Assembly: GCA_903876875.1 (NCBI GenBank)
Contig: CAIRBT010000084.1
Coordinates: forward strand, 1-42,143
DNA from: an uncultured Geobacteraceae bacterium
Lineage (GTDB): Bacteria > Desulfobacterota > Desulfuromonadia > Geobacterales > Pseudopelobacteraceae
Direction: 5' to 3'
DNA: 42,143 nucleotides
The translations under genes and the position numbers were made by a program. The notes under the pieces were generated by a model. The model worked only from the letters and a program-made list of their open reading frames with translations, ran no database searches and was not told the DNA's origin. Numbering within the stretch: position 1 is the stretch's first letter; every line of letters begins with the position of its first letter. This document shows positions 18,981 through 28,538 of this stretch, piece by piece.

Positions 18981-19002
18981 ATTTGGTAGACATCTATCAA
19001 AT
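18981..19002 (+). promoter_or_regulatory. Imperfect palindrome between rrf2 and cysK
   Basis: Two 11-base arms (ATTTGGTAGAC and ATCTATCAAAT) match in 9 of 11 positions as an inverted repeat. The element starts just after the rrf2 stop and ends about 30 bases before the cysK start. It could be an operator for the Rrf2 protein or a weak hairpin separating the genes. The arms differ from those of the palindrome upstream of rrf2. Confidence 0.4.
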
Positions 19003-19033
19003 CTGTGTGGTTAGAGGTGAGAAGGAGAGTACA

Positions 19034-19987
19034 ATGGCAAAGATTTACGCGGATAATTCCCAATCCATCGGTAACACACCCTTAGTACGCTTGAATCATG
19101 TTGTTGGTGATTCAAAAGCTATTATTCTCGCGAAGGTGGAAGGGCGTAATCCCGCCTATTCGGTAAAGTGCCGCATCGGTGCCAACTTAATTTGGGATGC
19201 GGAAAAACGGGGTGTTCTGAAGCCGGGGGTGGAGATAATCGAGCCTACCAGTGGTAACACCGGTATTGCTCTTGCCTATGTGGCAGCAGCCCGTGGCTAT
19301 AAGCTGACCCTCACCATGCCGGAAACCATGAGTATCGAGCGGAGGCGCGTCCTTGCTTCCCTTGGTGCCAATCTGATTCTGACACCCGGTGCGGAAGGGA
19401 TGAAAGGGGCAATTAGTCGTGCCGAAGAGATCGCGGCTTCCGATCCGGTTCGCTATTTCCTCCCCCAGCAGTTCAAGAATCCGGCTAACCCTGAAATTCA
19501 TGAAAAAACCACCGGGCCTGAAATATGGAACGATACCGATGGTGCCGTAGATGTGGTGGTTGCCGGAGTCGGCACCGGTGGCACCATTACCGGTATCTCC
19601 CGTTACATCAAACAGACCATGGGTAAAAAAATTATTTCCGTCGCCGTCGAACCGAAGGAAAGCCCGGTTATCAGTCAGAAGCTTGCCGGACAGCCGATTC
19701 AACCGGCTCCCCACAAGATACAGGGGATCGGTGCCGGTTTTATTCCGGATACACTAGATCTTTCGGTTATAGATCGTGTTGAACAGGTGGAGAGTGGCGA
19801 AGCAATTGACTTTGCAAAGCGATTGGCAAAAGAAGAGGGGCTGCTGGTTGGTATTTCCTGCGGTGCGGCGGTCGCTGCGGCGGTGCGTCTTGGGCAACTG
19901 GATGAATTTGCCGGTAAGACCATCGTGGTAATTCTCCCCGATGGAGCCGAGCGCTACCTGTCAACGGCTCTTTTTGAAGGCATCTGA
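19034..19987 (+). CDS. cysK: Cysteine synthase A (O-acetylserine sulfhydrylase)
   Basis: This PLP enzyme makes cysteine from O-acetylserine and sulfide. It has 317 residues, the normal CysK length. The PLP lysine is K45 in [11 protein letters not shown], the substrate loop is [20 protein letters not shown], the phosphate-binding glycine loop is [16 protein letters not shown], and the C-terminal [11 protein letters not shown] serine motif is intact. The ATG at 19034 follows AAGGAGAG; the longer frame from 18983 would start within the palindrome. The gene follows the Rrf2 regulator and ends at a strong terminator. It completes the sulfate assimilation route whose transport and reduction genes lie at 33953-37409. 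Confidence 0.96.
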   Translation: MAKIYADNSQSIGNTPLVRLNHVVGDSKAIILAKVEGRNPAYSVKCRIGANLIWDAEKRGVLKPGVEIIEPTSGNTGIALAYVAAARGYKLTLTMPETMSIERRRVLASLGANLILTPGAEGMKGAISRAEEIAASDPVRYFLPQQFKNPANPEIHEKTTGPEIWNDTDGAVDVVVAGVGTGGTITGISRYIKQTMGKKIISVAVEPKESPVISQKLAGQPIQPAPHKIQGIGAGFIPDTLDLSVIDRVEQVESGEAIDFAKRLAKEEGLLVGISCGAAVAAAVRLGQLDEFAGKTIVVILPDGAERYLSTALFEGI

Positions 19988-20011
19988 TCCTACAAACAGT
20001 GAGTGTCTGAG

Positions 20012-20053
20012 GCCGATTGGATCATCTCATTGATGAACCAATCGGCTTTTTTT
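20012..20053 (+). terminator. Strong intrinsic terminator after cysK
   Basis: A 9-bp stem (GCCGATTGG 20012-20020, CCAATCGGC 20038-20046) is extended inside by TCATC/GATGA after one A-A mismatch, with loop TCATT, and is followed by seven T residues. It ends the rrf2-cysK transcript just before the convergent end of the outer-membrane channel gene. Confidence 0.9.
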
Positions 20054-20057
20054 ATTT

Positions 20058-21494
20058 TTATTTTGAATCCCCGCCGCCCACTACCTTATAGAGTGTCACC
20101 AGATTTTTCGCCTTGGTCAAGCGTATTTCAATCAGCCCTTGCTGGGCGGCGTAGAGTGACCGCTGGGCGTCCAGCACGTTCAGGTGGCTGTCAATTCCCC
20201 TGTCAAAACGGGCTTCGGACAGGTGATGCCGTTGCGCCGATGCGTCGGTGAGGGATTGCTGGGCGGACAACAGCTCCTCTATGGTTCCCCGTTGTGCCAA
20301 GGCGTCGGCCACTTCACGAAAGGCGGTCTGTATGGCTTTCTCGTACTGCGCAAGCAAAACATCACGGTCAATCTCGGACATCTTTACCGTTGCTTTACTG
20401 CTGCCACCGTCAAAAATCGGCAGGGACAGGCTGGGAGAGATACCCCAGGCAAAAGCACCACCTTTAAAAAGCCCGCTCAATTCGGAACTTCCGTAACCAA
20501 CGGATGACACCAGTGAAATTCGTGGAAAACGGGTGGCACGGGCAGCACCGATGTTGGCGTTGGCACCCTTTAGCTGGTGTTCAGCTTGAAGAATGTCGGG
20601 GCGTTGCAGCAGTACGTCAGAGGGAAGTCCGGAGGGGATTTCCTTGAGGGGAGAAGCATCTGCGGTAAGTGAGGTCGGGAGCAGATTCGTAGGGAGCGGT
20701 GAACCGACCAACAGACTAAGTGCATTTTCATCTTGAGCCACCAGGGTGGTATAGCGGGCAATATCAACCCGCGCTCCATCAACGCTGGTGCGTGCCTGCT
20801 GCAGATCCAGGTCTGATGAAATTCCGGCGTCAAAGCGACGCTTGATAAGCTGAAAAGAATCCTGCTGGCTTCTGAGGGTCTCTTTGGCTAATGTCAACCG
20901 TTCCTGGTCGGCAGCAAGAGAGAGGTACTGGGTAGCCACCTGGGCAACCAGACTGATCTGGACGGTGCGCCGTGCCTGCTCGGTGGCCAGAAACTGCTCA
21001 AGAGCCTGTGCCTTCAGACTCTGAACCCGTCCGAACATATCAAGTTCATAGGAGAGAAGTCCCAGGCCAACGGAATATTGGCTGTTGGTTACCGGGTGAC
21101 CGGTTGCCGAAAGAGTTTGGGGTGTCTGCTGCACGGAGGCGGCGGCCACGGCATTGATTTTGGGAAACTGATCGCTGCTTTGGATCTGATACTGGGCCTG
21201 TGTCCGCTCGATATTCAGTACGGCAATGCGCAGATCTCGATTGTTCTTTAGGGTCAGCTCAATGAGCCCCCGCAGTTTTTCTTCAAGAAAAAAACTCTGC
21301 CACGGAATGTCCGCAATGGCCTGCGCCGATGTTCCGGCACCGTTTTGCTGATATGCGGGGCCGGTGGGTAAGGTTGCCGCGACCGGAGTGGCCGGCTTTT
21401 CATACTGTGGAGCCAGCGTGGAGCAGCCTGCCAATGCCAGCAGGGTTACGGCACCCAGGGTGAGGGACGGAAGTGTATAGGTAGCTTTTTTCAT
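20058..21494 (-). CDS. NodT/OprM-type outer-membrane efflux lipoprotein
   Basis: A 478-residue outer-membrane channel of the OprM/CmeC (NodT) group. The signal peptide ends in a lipobox, LALAGC, followed by STLAPQYEKPA, typical of this family. Two repeats are visible, each with a long alpha-helical barrel segment (LRIAVLNIERTQAQYQIQSSDQFPKINA; LLQRPDILQAEHQLKGANANIGAARATRFPRISL, FDGGSSKATV). It is the last gene of a four-gene set on the minus strand (tetR, adaptor, RND pump, channel), and its start is one base after the RND stop. This complete tripartite set should act as a multidrug or solvent-type efflux pump. Confidence 0.93.
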   Translation of the reverse strand: MKKATYTLPSLTLGAVTLLALAGCSTLAPQYEKPATPVAATLPTGPAYQQNGAGTSAQAIADIPWQSFFLEEKLRGLIELTLKNNRDLRIAVLNIERTQAQYQIQSSDQFPKINAVAAASVQQTPQTLSATGHPVTNSQYSVGLGLLSYELDMFGRVQSLKAQALEQFLATEQARRTVQISLVAQVATQYLSLAADQERLTLAKETLRSQQDSFQLIKRRFDAGISSDLDLQQARTSVDGARVDIARYTTLVAQDENALSLLVGSPLPTNLLPTSLTADASPLKEIPSGLPSDVLLQRPDILQAEHQLKGANANIGAARATRFPRISLVSSVGYGSSELSGLFKGGAFAWGISPSLSLPIFDGGSSKATVKMSEIDRDVLLAQYEKAIQTAFREVADALAQRGTIEELLSAQQSLTDASAQRHHLSEARFDRGIDSHLNVLDAQRSLYAAQQGLIEIRLTKAKNLVTLYKVVGGGDSK

Positions 21495-21495
21495 A

Positions 21496-24400
21496 TTACT
21501 GTCCCTCCTGGGTACGGAGCTGCTTGTTCTGTTGTGCCGGTACAGTGGGCTTTTTCATGAAGATCCGTGATACCAGGACAAAAAAGAACGGAATAAAAAT
21601 CAGGTCAATAAAGGTTGCCGACAGCAGACCACCGGTCACGGCGGTACCGATGGCATTCTGGGCACCCGCACCGGCACCCTTGGTGAGAGCAAGGGGGAGG
21701 GTACCAAAGAAGAAGGCAAGTGAGGTCATTAATACGGGGCGTAGACGTATCCTGATGGCCAGCAGGGTTGCTTCCACCAGCTCGTGGCCCTGCTGGAGCT
21801 GATCCTTGATGAACTGGATAATAAGTATGGCGTTTTTGGTGGAAAGGCCAATGGTTGTCAAGAGGCCGATCTGGAGATAAATATCATTTGGCAGCATTCT
21901 CAATTTCACTGCGGTAACGGCGCCCACCAGACCAAGGGGAAGCATCAGCAGGTTGACAAACGGTATTGTCCAACTTTCATAGAGGGCAGCGACGCTCAGG
22001 AAGACCACCAACAGGGAGATGGCATAGAGGGCGGGAGCCTGCGCCCCGGCATTTTTTTCCTCATAGGAGAGGCCGGTCCATTCATAGCCCACACCTGCGG
22101 GAAGTTGGGCTGCCATTTTTTCCATTTCTGCCATCGCCTCACCGGTGCTGATGCCGGGAGCCGCCTGTCCCATGACTTCGACGGAAGGAATGCCGTTATA
22201 GCGTTCCAGACGGGGGGAACCATATTGCCACCGGGCGGTGGCAAAGGCTGAGAGCGGCACCATGTCACCCTGCTTATTTCTCACAAACCAGCGACCAATG
22301 TCGTCTGGCAGCATGCGATACTGTGATTCGGCCTGGAGAAACACTTTCTTCACCCGGCCATCCTGAATGAAATCGTTCACATAGGCACTGCCCCATGCCG
22401 TTGCCAGAACATCGTTGATGTCTCCTTGGGACACACCGTAGCTACCGGCGCGTACGTCATCAATATCAAGCTTGAACTGGGGAGAATCATCCTGGCCATT
22501 GGGGCGTACCGCAATGAGTTTGGGATTTTTCATGGCCATGCCGAGCAGCTGATTACGGGCTTCCATGAGTTTTGCGTGGCCCAGTCCACCGCGGTCTTGG
22601 AGCATGAAGTCAAAGCCGTTGGCCTGCCCAAGTTCCAGCACCGCCGGTGGGGAGATGGCAAAAGCCAAACCATCCTTGAATTTACTGAAGCCCTTCATGG
22701 CACGGGCGGCTATGGCGGGTGATTTCAGGTCAGGAGTCTGACGCTTCTCCCAGTTTTTGAGCCTGACAAAGGCCAGTCCCATGTTCTGACCTCGACCGGC
22801 GAAGCTGACCCCGGCCACGGTGAGTACGGATTCGACGGTTTTGCTTTCATTCTCTTGGAAATATTTATCAAGTTGCTTCAGGGTATTGACCGTACGCTCA
22901 ATGGTGGCACCGGCAGGGAGCTGCACCTGGCAATACATAAACCCCTGATCTTCATCGGGTAAAAATGCGGTTGGGAGATTCATGAAGATAAAAGCCATGC
23001 AGGCAACAATAGCACCATATACCACCAGATAGCGCACCGGCTTGCCGAAGGAGCGGCCGACCAGTGTCTGGTAACCCAGTGACCGACGATCAAACCACCC
23101 ATTAAAGCGGGTAAAAACTCCTTTGAACCAGCCCGATTCTCCGGCGGTGTGCCCCTTTGCCACCGGTTTGAGCATAGTTGCACAGAGGGCGGGAGTCAGA
23201 GTCATGGCGAGTATGACCGAGAGAATCATGGCCGATACGATGGTAACGGAGAACTGACGGTAAATAACGCCGGTGGAACCGCTAAAGAAGGCCATCGGTA
23301 CAAAGACCGCCGTCAGAACGGTTACAATGCCCCATAGGGCACTGGTGATCTGCCCCATTGATTTAATGGTAGCTTCTTTCGGTGGCAGCCCCTCTTCACT
23401 CATGATACGTTCGACGTTTTCCACGACGACGATGGCATCGTCAACCAGGAGGCCAATGACGATAACCAAAGCGAACATGGTCAGGGTGTTGATGGAATAG
23501 CCGCTGACCGATAGCACTCCGAAGGTGCCCAGCAGAACAACCGGTACGGCAATGGTTGGAATCAATGTTGCCCTGATATTCTGTAGGAAGACAAACATGA
23601 TGACAAAGACCAGAAATACCGCTTCAAAGAGGGTTTTAACCACCTCTTCGATGGAGATCTTTACAAACGGTGTGGTGTCGTAGGGGTAGACAACCTTGAC
23701 ACCCTTGGGGAAGTAGCGGGATAATTCTTCCATCTTGGCTTTAATTCTGGCGGCGGTTTCCAGGGCATTGGCACCGGCTGCCAATCTGATAGCCATGGCA
23801 CCAACCGGTTTACCCTGGTCAAATGATTGGATGTCATAGTTTTCTGTGCCTATTTTACATTGGGCAACATCCTTCAGTCTGATGGTGGAACCGTTACTGG
23901 CGGTGCGGAGCACAATTTTTTCAAAGTCCTGGGGACTCTTGAGCAGTGTCCGGGCGGTAATGGTGGCGTTCAGTTGTTGTCCCTGCATGGCGGGGGTGCC
24001 ACCAAACTGGCCGGCCGAAACCTGGGCACTCTGTGCCTGCAAAGCCGAAATAACATCGGCAGTGGTCAGGTGAAAGCTGTTCAGCTTGGTCGGGTTGAGC
24101 CAGATGCGCATGGCGTTCTGGGAGCCGAACACCTGCATTTCACCAACCCCTTCAAGGCGGCTGACAATATCCTGCACGTTTGACACCAGATAGTCAGTCA
24201 AGACGTTTCTGTCCATGGAGCCATCTTCCGACACCAGACCGACGAGAATCAGGTAGTTCTTGGTAGATTTAACCACGGAAATACCCTGTCTCTGGACAAT
24301 CTGTGGCAGCAGGGGGGTCGCCAGCTGCAACTTGTTCTGGACCTGCACCTGGGCGATATTTGGGTCGGTACCGGCCTTGAACGTGAGGTTAATAGCCACA

Positions 24401-24660
24401 ATCCCCGAGGAATCGCTACTGGAAGACATGTAAATGAGGTTGTCAATTCCGTTCAGTTTCTGCTCAACAACCTGGGTAACCGTATCCTGTACGGTCTGTG
24501 CCGAAGCTCCTGGATAGGAGGCATTGATAGTAATCTGTGGAGGAGCGATGGGCGGATATTGGGAAACCGGTAACGACTTGATAGCCAGCAGACCGGCCAA
24601 CATGATCATGATGGCGATTACCCAGGCAAATATCGGGCGGTTAATAAAAAAACGTGGCAT
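21496..24660 (-). CDS. AcrB/MexB-type (HAE1) RND multidrug efflux pump
   Basis: A 1054-residue inner-membrane pump closely resembling AcrB/MexB. The start [27 protein letters not shown] and the following [29 protein letters not shown] are characteristic. Helix 4 carries [25 protein letters not shown] with the proton-relay aspartate pair, and the second half ends in [15 protein letters not shown]. The porter domain regions ([34 protein letters not shown]) are intact. It follows the adaptor gene by 12 bases, with the channel gene one base downstream. By family resemblance it exports hydrophobic, amphiphilic compounds, but the actual substrates are unknown. It is a different subfamily from the pump at 14683. 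Confidence 0.95.
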   Translation of the reverse strand: MPRFFINRPIFAWVIAIMIMLAGLLAIKSLPVSQYPPIAPPQITINASYPGASAQTVQDTVTQVVEQKLNGIDNLIYMSSSSDSSGIVAINLTFKAGTDPNIAQVQVQNKLQLATPLLPQIVQRQGISVVKSTKNYLILVGLVSEDGSMDRNVLTDYLVSNVQDIVSRLEGVGEMQVFGSQNAMRIWLNPTKLNSFHLTTADVISALQAQSAQVSAGQFGGTPAMQGQQLNATITARTLLKSPQDFEKIVLRTASNGSTIRLKDVAQCKIGTENYDIQSFDQGKPVGAMAIRLAAGANALETAARIKAKMEELSRYFPKGVKVVYPYDTTPFVKISIEEVVKTLFEAVFLVFVIMFVFLQNIRATLIPTIAVPVVLLGTFGVLSVSGYSINTLTMFALVIVIGLLVDDAIVVVENVERIMSEEGLPPKEATIKSMGQITSALWGIVTVLTAVFVPMAFFSGSTGVIYRQFSVTIVSAMILSVILAMTLTPALCATMLKPVAKGHTAGESGWFKGVFTRFNGWFDRRSLGYQTLVGRSFGKPVRYLVVYGAIVACMAFIFMNLPTAFLPDEDQGFMYCQVQLPAGATIERTVNTLKQLDKYFQENESKTVESVLTVAGVSFAGRGQNMGLAFVRLKNWEKRQTPDLKSPAIAARAMKGFSKFKDGLAFAISPPAVLELGQANGFDFMLQDRGGLGHAKLMEARNQLLGMAMKNPKLIAVRPNGQDDSPQFKLDIDDVRAGSYGVSQGDINDVLATAWGSAYVNDFIQDGRVKKVFLQAESQYRMLPDDIGRWFVRNKQGDMVPLSAFATARWQYGSPRLERYNGIPSVEVMGQAAPGISTGEAMAEMEKMAAQLPAGVGYEWTGLSYEEKNAGAQAPALYAISLLVVFLSVAALYESWTIPFVNLLMLPLGLVGAVTAVKLRMLPNDIYLQIGLLTTIGLSTKNAILIIQFIKDQLQQGHELVEATLLAIRIRLRPVLMTSLAFFFGTLPLALTKGAGAGAQNAIGTAVTGGLLSATFIDLIFIPFFFVLVSRIFMKKPTVPAQQNKQLRTQEGQ

Positions 24661-24672
24661 TGGTGTCGCTCC

Positions 24673-25875
24673 TTATTTTTTTGCCGGGGCTGGTTGGGAT
24701 GGAGCTGCGGGAGCTGTGGCCGGCTTACTGTCAAACGGGACGGTTTTTACCACCGTTCCGGGACGTGCCCGCTGTAACCCTTCAAGAATTACCCGGTCTC
24801 CCGTTTTCAGCCCGTCACTGACCAGCCAGTTGTCACCAACGGTACGGATTACCTTGATGACCCGTGGATCAACCTTTTCTTCTGCTCCAACCACCATAAC
24901 CATTGCCTCACCGGCCGGGTTACGGGTTACGCCACGCTGGGGAACGAGAATGGCCTGCTCGCTGATGCCTTCCTCAATAATAGCCCGCACAAACATCCCG
25001 GGTAACAGGGTCTGTTTCGGGTTGGGGAATACGGCCCGGAGGGTTATGGAACCGGTACTCTGATCTACGGTAACTTCGGAAAACTTCAGTACACCAGGTT
25101 GGGGGTAGGGGGTACCATCTTCAAGAATCAACTTGACCCGTGCCTGGGTTGCCGCACTGTTTTTGAGCTGACCACTGGCCAGATTGCGTTTCAAACTGAG
25201 CAGTTCGCTGCTGGATTGGGTCACATCAACGTACATGGAACCGAGTTGCTGGATGGTCGCCAAGGGAGCGGTCTGACTGGCGGTTACCAGGGCACCATCG
25301 GTGACGCTGGAACGGCCAATGCGTCCGGAGATCGGTGCTTTCACCTTGGTATAGGTCAGATTGATACGGGCTGCGTCCACCGCCGCCACGGTTGCAGCCA
25401 CATCGGCCTCACCCTGTCGGAACAGGGCATGGATATCATCGAAATCCTGTTGACTGACCGCCTTGATTTTTACCAATTCTCTGTAGCGCTCCTCTTTCAG
25501 GCGAATCGTGTTTAAGCTGGCCTCGGCACGGGCCTGAGCTGCCTTTGCTGAGTCGAATGCGGCCTGATAGGGGGCTGGATCGATCTGATAAAGCAGCTGT
25601 CCCGCCTGGACATCGGATCCTTCTGTGTAGAGACGCTTCTGAATAATGCCACCAACCTGGGGACGTACTTCGGCAATCTGCATTGCTGAGGTGCGACCCG
25701 ACAGTTCACTTGTGAGCGCAGTCCGCTGTGGCTTGATGGCAAGAATTGAAACCTCGGGTGGACCCGGAGGTGGTGCCTGTCCGGCGGGGTTCTTCTTGTT
25801 GCAACCGGAGAGCAGCATACCGATGGCAAGGAGTGTACAACTGGCGCTGAAGGTCGTTTTAAATGTGATTTGCAT
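24673..25875 (-). CDS. AcrA/MexA-type periplasmic adaptor lipoprotein
   Basis: A 400-residue lipoprotein adaptor for the AcrB-like pump. The lipobox is MLLSGC, so the mature protein starts with CNKKN. The usual domains follow: lipoyl half (EVRPQVGGIIQKRLYTEGSDVQAGQLLYQIDPAPYQAAFDSAKA), helical hairpin, second lipoyl half (KVKAPISGRIGRSSVTDGALVTASQTAPLATI), beta-barrel and a C-terminal Pro/Ala-rich tail. I chose the ATG at 25875, preceded by AGAGAGG; the longer frame to 26010 would run through the intergenic region and has no support. The TetR regulator gene lies 103 bases upstream on the same strand. Confidence 0.93.
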   Translation of the reverse strand: MQITFKTTFSASCTLLAIGMLLSGCNKKNPAGQAPPPGPPEVSILAIKPQRTALTSELSGRTSAMQIAEVRPQVGGIIQKRLYTEGSDVQAGQLLYQIDPAPYQAAFDSAKAAQARAEASLNTIRLKEERYRELVKIKAVSQQDFDDIHALFRQGEADVAATVAAVDAARINLTYTKVKAPISGRIGRSSVTDGALVTASQTAPLATIQQLGSMYVDVTQSSSELLSLKRNLASGQLKNSAATQARVKLILEDGTPYPQPGVLKFSEVTVDQSTGSITLRAVFPNPKQTLLPGMFVRAIIEEGISEQAILVPQRGVTRNPAGEAMVMVVGAEEKVDPRVIKVIRTVGDNWLVSDGLKTGDRVILEGLQRARPGTVVKTVPFDSKPATAPAAPSQPAPAKK

Positions 25876-25908
25876 AGATACCTCTCTGAAATAGATACTT
25901 ATTGAAAT

Positions 25909-25955
25909 ATCATTTTGTATAATGATTAACCTGTTTCTGTCCGGAAACTCCGGAC
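25909..25955 (-). promoter_or_regulatory. Hairpins between tetR and the efflux adaptor gene
   Basis: The 103-base gap holds a perfect 7-bp stem (GTCCGGA/TCCGGAC, 25939-25955, loop AAC) just after tetR, without a T-run. A second inverted repeat (ATCATT/AATGAT, 25909-25926) lies nearer the adaptor start. The first may attenuate or protect the transcript; the second could be a weak operator. Neither resembles the palindrome upstream of tetR. Confidence 0.35.
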
Positions 25956-25978
25956 GGTAACTAAAAATGGTGAGTCGC

Positions 25979-26554
25979 TTATTTCTGTATTCCTTCCCAA
26001 CAGGCAGCAACCGTGCGGGTAATCAGCTCTTCGTCCAGTTGGATAAAACCGAGAATATGATCTCGTGCCACAGCCAGCAGGGGGCCGAAGTAGAGACCAA
26101 AGAGGACGACCATCGGTAAATCCTTCATTACCTGTTGCGACGTACCTTCAGAAAACAACGTACAGAAGACGTCGCTTCCCTCTTTAATGCCGAGGATTTT
26201 ATCACGGCGATGATCCACGCCGTAGGGGGAGTTATAAAACTGTTGCAGAAATCGGTAATCAAGTGGATTGGTAATGAAATAGTGTAACAGTGCCGTACCG
26301 AGGTGCAGGAACCGCTCTCTGATGGTTTGCTCGGGCAAATAGCCGGTGAGAATGTCAGGGTAGAGCCGCTCTTCAAGGTTTCGGTGTAATTCACCGATAA
26401 GCACATCTTTGTTTTCGAAATAGCGGTAGATGGTACCGGCACCAACCCCGGCCCGATCGGCAATCAGTGCCATGGGTGCACCGTGGAAGCCATGCTCGGC
26501 AATTAATTCCCGGGCAGCCCGCAAGATTTCATCCCGTTTATCTGTTTTATTCAT
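25979..26554 (-). CDS. TetR/AcrR-family regulator of the efflux operon
   Basis: A 191-residue repressor with an N-terminal helix-turn-helix (KRDEILRAARELIAEHGFHGAPMALIADRAGVGAGTIYRYFENKDVLI), the standard TetR DNA-binding domain, and a helical ligand-binding C-terminus. It precedes the adaptor, RND pump and channel genes on the same strand and most likely represses them until a pump substrate binds. A perfect 18-bp palindrome lies 18 bases upstream of its ATG, and a consensus -35 places the start of transcription inside it, so autorepression is likely. Start MNKTDKRDE at 26554 has a modest AGG eight bases upstream. Confidence 0.93.
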   Translation of the reverse strand: MNKTDKRDEILRAARELIAEHGFHGAPMALIADRAGVGAGTIYRYFENKDVLIGELHRNLEERLYPDILTGYLPEQTIRERFLHLGTALLHYFITNPLDYRFLQQFYNSPYGVDHRRDKILGIKEGSDVFCTLFSEGTSQQVMKDLPMVVLFGLYFGPLLAVARDHILGFIQLDEELITRTVAACWEGIQK

Positions 26555-26572
26555 TATTGATACCTGACCTTA

Positions 26573-26619
26573 GGAATGAACGTTCATTCCGTTTTGCACT
26601 ATTGCCGTTTATCTGTCAA
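26573..26619 (-). promoter_or_regulatory. tetR promoter and perfect 18-bp operator palindrome
   Basis: GGAATGAACGTTCATTCC (26573-26590) is identical to its own reverse complement, and its arm length fits TetR/AcrR operators. On the minus strand a consensus -35 TTGACA (26619-26614) is followed after 17 bases by CAAAAC (26596-26591), which abuts the palindrome. A bound repressor would therefore cover the transcription start. That TetR binds here is an inference from position and symmetry. Confidence 0.75.
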
Positions 26620-26703
26620 TCAGTTTTTAGTCGACACCTCAACTTCATGTTTGGAGGTGTGATGGTATTTCTGCTATATTCAGAGGAGAGAGGTACCACT
26701 ATT

Positions 26704-27249
26704 ATGGCATTACCATCAACGATATACCGGTTGCAGCTTCATATATCCAACGTAGACCGGGGCATCTACGAAACCCTTCAGACCACTGTTGCGCGTCATC
26801 CCTCTGAAACGGAGGAGCGTCTTGTGGCCCGACTCCTTGCGGCGGCTGTTTTTTATGAGCCGGAATTGTCGTTTACCAAAGGGTTGTCTGCCACCGATGA
26901 ACCGGATCTCTGGGTGAAGGGGGGCGATGGTTCGGTTCTTTTCTGGGTTGAAGTTGGCTTGCCTGCTGCAGAAAGGATAGTAAAAGCCAGTCGTCACTCT
27001 GAAAAAATTGCTTTGCTCGCCTTCGGTAAAGCGATGGCTAACTGGGAACAGCAGCATCTTCCCAAGTTGCGTAAGTTGGATAATCTGGTTCTTATGTCGG
27101 TTGAACAGGATTTTATCGGGTCTCTTGCAGGGCAGTTGGAGCGAACCATAGAGTGGTCTGTTACCATTACAGAAGGAACACTCTATCTGACAACAGGACA
27201 TGTAACCAGGCAAACGGCACTTGATTTCAAACTGGGGGGATATATATAA
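26704..27249 (+). CDS. yaeQ: YaeQ family protein
   Basis: A 181-residue cytoplasmic protein of the YaeQ family, which has a PD-(D/E)XK nuclease-like fold but no settled activity. The characteristic start MALPSTIYRLQLHISNVDRG, the ARHPSETEERLVARLLAA block, the LSFTKGLSATDEPDLWVKGGDG loop and the core acidic WVEVGLPAAERIVKASR are present. The ATG at 26704 fits the family N-terminus. An in-frame ATG at 26662, four bases after GGAGG, would add 14 residues (MVFLLYSEERGTTI) and cannot be excluded. A 7-bp inverted repeat (ACACCTC 26634-26640, GAGGTGT 26654-26660) could hide that GGAGG in the messenger. The gene is divergent from tetR and stands alone. Confidence 0.88.
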   Translation: MALPSTIYRLQLHISNVDRGIYETLQTTVARHPSETEERLVARLLAAAVFYEPELSFTKGLSATDEPDLWVKGGDGSVLFWVEVGLPAAERIVKASRHSEKIALLAFGKAMANWEQQHLPKLRKLDNLVLMSVEQDFIGSLAGQLERTIEWSVTITEGTLYLTTGHVTRQTALDFKLGGYI

Positions 27250-27387
27250 CGATATCAGCTTCATACTATGTTATATTATTTTAAGAATGTTTCTTTACAT
27301 TTGCAAACGCTCATGGTAACCTGTGTCAATAACAGTTATTATTAGAGCTGATATATGTTGCGAGTGGGGGAAGAGGAGGGCTTCATT

Positions 27388-28290
27388 GTGGATAGACCGG
27401 CGATGATGAGAGAGGCGCAAAAGCTTTTTACGGAGGTCGATGACCTTCCGACAATTCCAACTATTGTAATAAACGTAACATCCCTGTTGGATAATGTTGA
27501 CAGCGATCCCGATCAGATTGCCGACATGATACTTTCTGATCAGGTTCTTGCAGCACGGGTCATCAAGGTTATTAATTCTCCTCTCTGCCGCACCACGAAT
27601 AAAATACCTTCGGTTAAACAGGCACTGCTTTTCATCGGTTTTAAAAAAATACGCGAAATGATTTTGACCAGTTATTTTGTGGGAGGATTTTCACAGAAAA
27701 AACAGTCCTTTGATATTCAGCGTTTTTGGATTCACTCCTTTAGTGTGGGTGCCATCTCTCGCCGGATTGCCCATCTTGTCGGTTATCCGGATTTAGAAAA
27801 AGCCTATCTGGCTGGGATTCTTCATGACATCGGTAAAGTATTTCTTGGCCATTACTGCCATGAAGAGTATGGCAGGATGCTGGCGGGGATTACCAATTCA
27901 AGCGTAACAACCCATGAGGCAGAGTGCCGAACGTTTGGTACAACCCACTGTGAAATTGGTCTTTGTCTTGCTCAGCGCTGGAACTTCCCGCCGGTCTATG
28001 GTGAGGTGATTTCTTTTCATCACAAAGTTGAAATGGCCACCGAAGATGTTTTTCTAACATCAATCGTTGCCATTGCAGATTTCTACTGCCTTTCACACTA
28101 CACCGCTCATCCGGTTGCTCAAGCGAGTGTGCCGGGGGTGTCGGAAGAATATTCGTGGCATACGCTCGTTGAAAACGCTCCAGATCTGAAGAGTTCCGGT
28201 CTCGAACATTTCCTTTCTGACCTTGATGAAGAATATGAAGCTATCTGCATTGAGGTGGCAGTGCTCTTTTCATCCATAGTTAATGATTAA
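27388..28290 (+). CDS. HDOD domain protein
   Basis: A 300-residue single-domain HDOD protein, a non-enzymatic or poorly characterised relative of HD phosphohydrolases used in signalling. The HDOD core is visible: LPTIPTIVINVTSLLDNVDSDPDQIADMILSDQVLAARVIKVINSP, then SVKQALLFIGFKKIREMIL and the HD pair in GILHDIGKVFLGHY. Relatives often act with two-component or cyclic-dinucleotide signalling. I prefer the GTG at 27388, which has AGGAGG (27374-27379) eight bases upstream, over the ATG at 27355, which has none. A possible promoter is TTTACA (27294) with a poor -10, TAACCT (27317). A 9-bp inverted repeat (27252-27260 and 27346-27354) brackets the promoter. No domain partner is encoded next to it. 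Confidence 0.85.
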   Translation: MDRPAMMREAQKLFTEVDDLPTIPTIVINVTSLLDNVDSDPDQIADMILSDQVLAARVIKVINSPLCRTTNKIPSVKQALLFIGFKKIREMILTSYFVGGFSQKKQSFDIQRFWIHSFSVGAISRRIAHLVGYPDLEKAYLAGILHDIGKVFLGHYCHEEYGRMLAGITNSSVTTHEAECRTFGTTHCEIGLCLAQRWNFPPVYGEVISFHHKVEMATEDVFLTSIVAIADFYCLSHYTAHPVAQASVPGVSEEYSWHTLVENAPDLKSSGLEHFLSDLDEEYEAICIEVAVLFSSIVND

Positions 28291-28340
28291 TCTCAGTATT
28301 ATTATTAGCATGTTTTCACTATAGCCTCTTCTTTAAAACC

Positions 28341-28440
28341 CCTGCGACAAAACGAGCTTCTTCCTTTATGCAACGCACAGTAATTTTGGTGTATTTTATA
28401 TTTGTGCTAGTAGCCTGTCAACTTTTGTCGCAGGCTTTTT
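28341..28440 (+). ncRNA. Candidate structured leader or terminator with two exclusive pairings
   Basis: A perfect 12-bp inverted repeat (CCTGCGACAAAA 28341-28352, TTTTGTCGCAGG 28423-28434) encloses 70 bases. The right arm also forms a local terminator-like hairpin (AGCCTG 28412-28417 with CAGGCT 28431-28436, followed by a T-run to 28440). The two pairings share bases 28431-28434, so they cannot form together. The loop has a further possible stem (GCACA near 28375, TGTGC near 28403). This may be the terminator of the HDOD gene, an RNA switch, or a small palindromic insertion with 12-bp ends. I see no known riboswitch consensus. Confidence 0.45.
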
Positions 28441-28443
28441 TGT

Positions 28444-28538
28444 TGTGGTTAAATATATAACCACAGCCTATTTATCAGCAATTTTAGTTGTACTGAAATT
28501 GGCACGCGCTCTGCATACTCACAGATACCAACTAAAAT
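28444..28538 (+). promoter_or_regulatory. Sigma-54-type promoter flanked by inverted repeats, upstream of peptidase gene
   Basis: TTGGCACGCGCTCTGCAT (28499-28516) fits the -24/-12 consensus: GG at 28501-28502, GC at 28513-28514, separated by exactly ten bases. A perfect 8-bp inverted repeat (TGTGGTTA 28444-28451, TAACCACA 28458-28465) lies about 70 bases before the expected start of transcription, a suitable place for an activator. A perfect 10-bp inverted repeat (ATTTTAGTTG 28481-28490, CAACTAAAAT 28529-28538) brackets the promoter itself. Confidence 0.7.

Noticed and set aside
28361-28400. c-di-GMP (GEMM) riboswitch suggested by AACGCACAG
   Set aside because: Only a short match exists; the conserved GGCAAACC and later receptor elements are missing.
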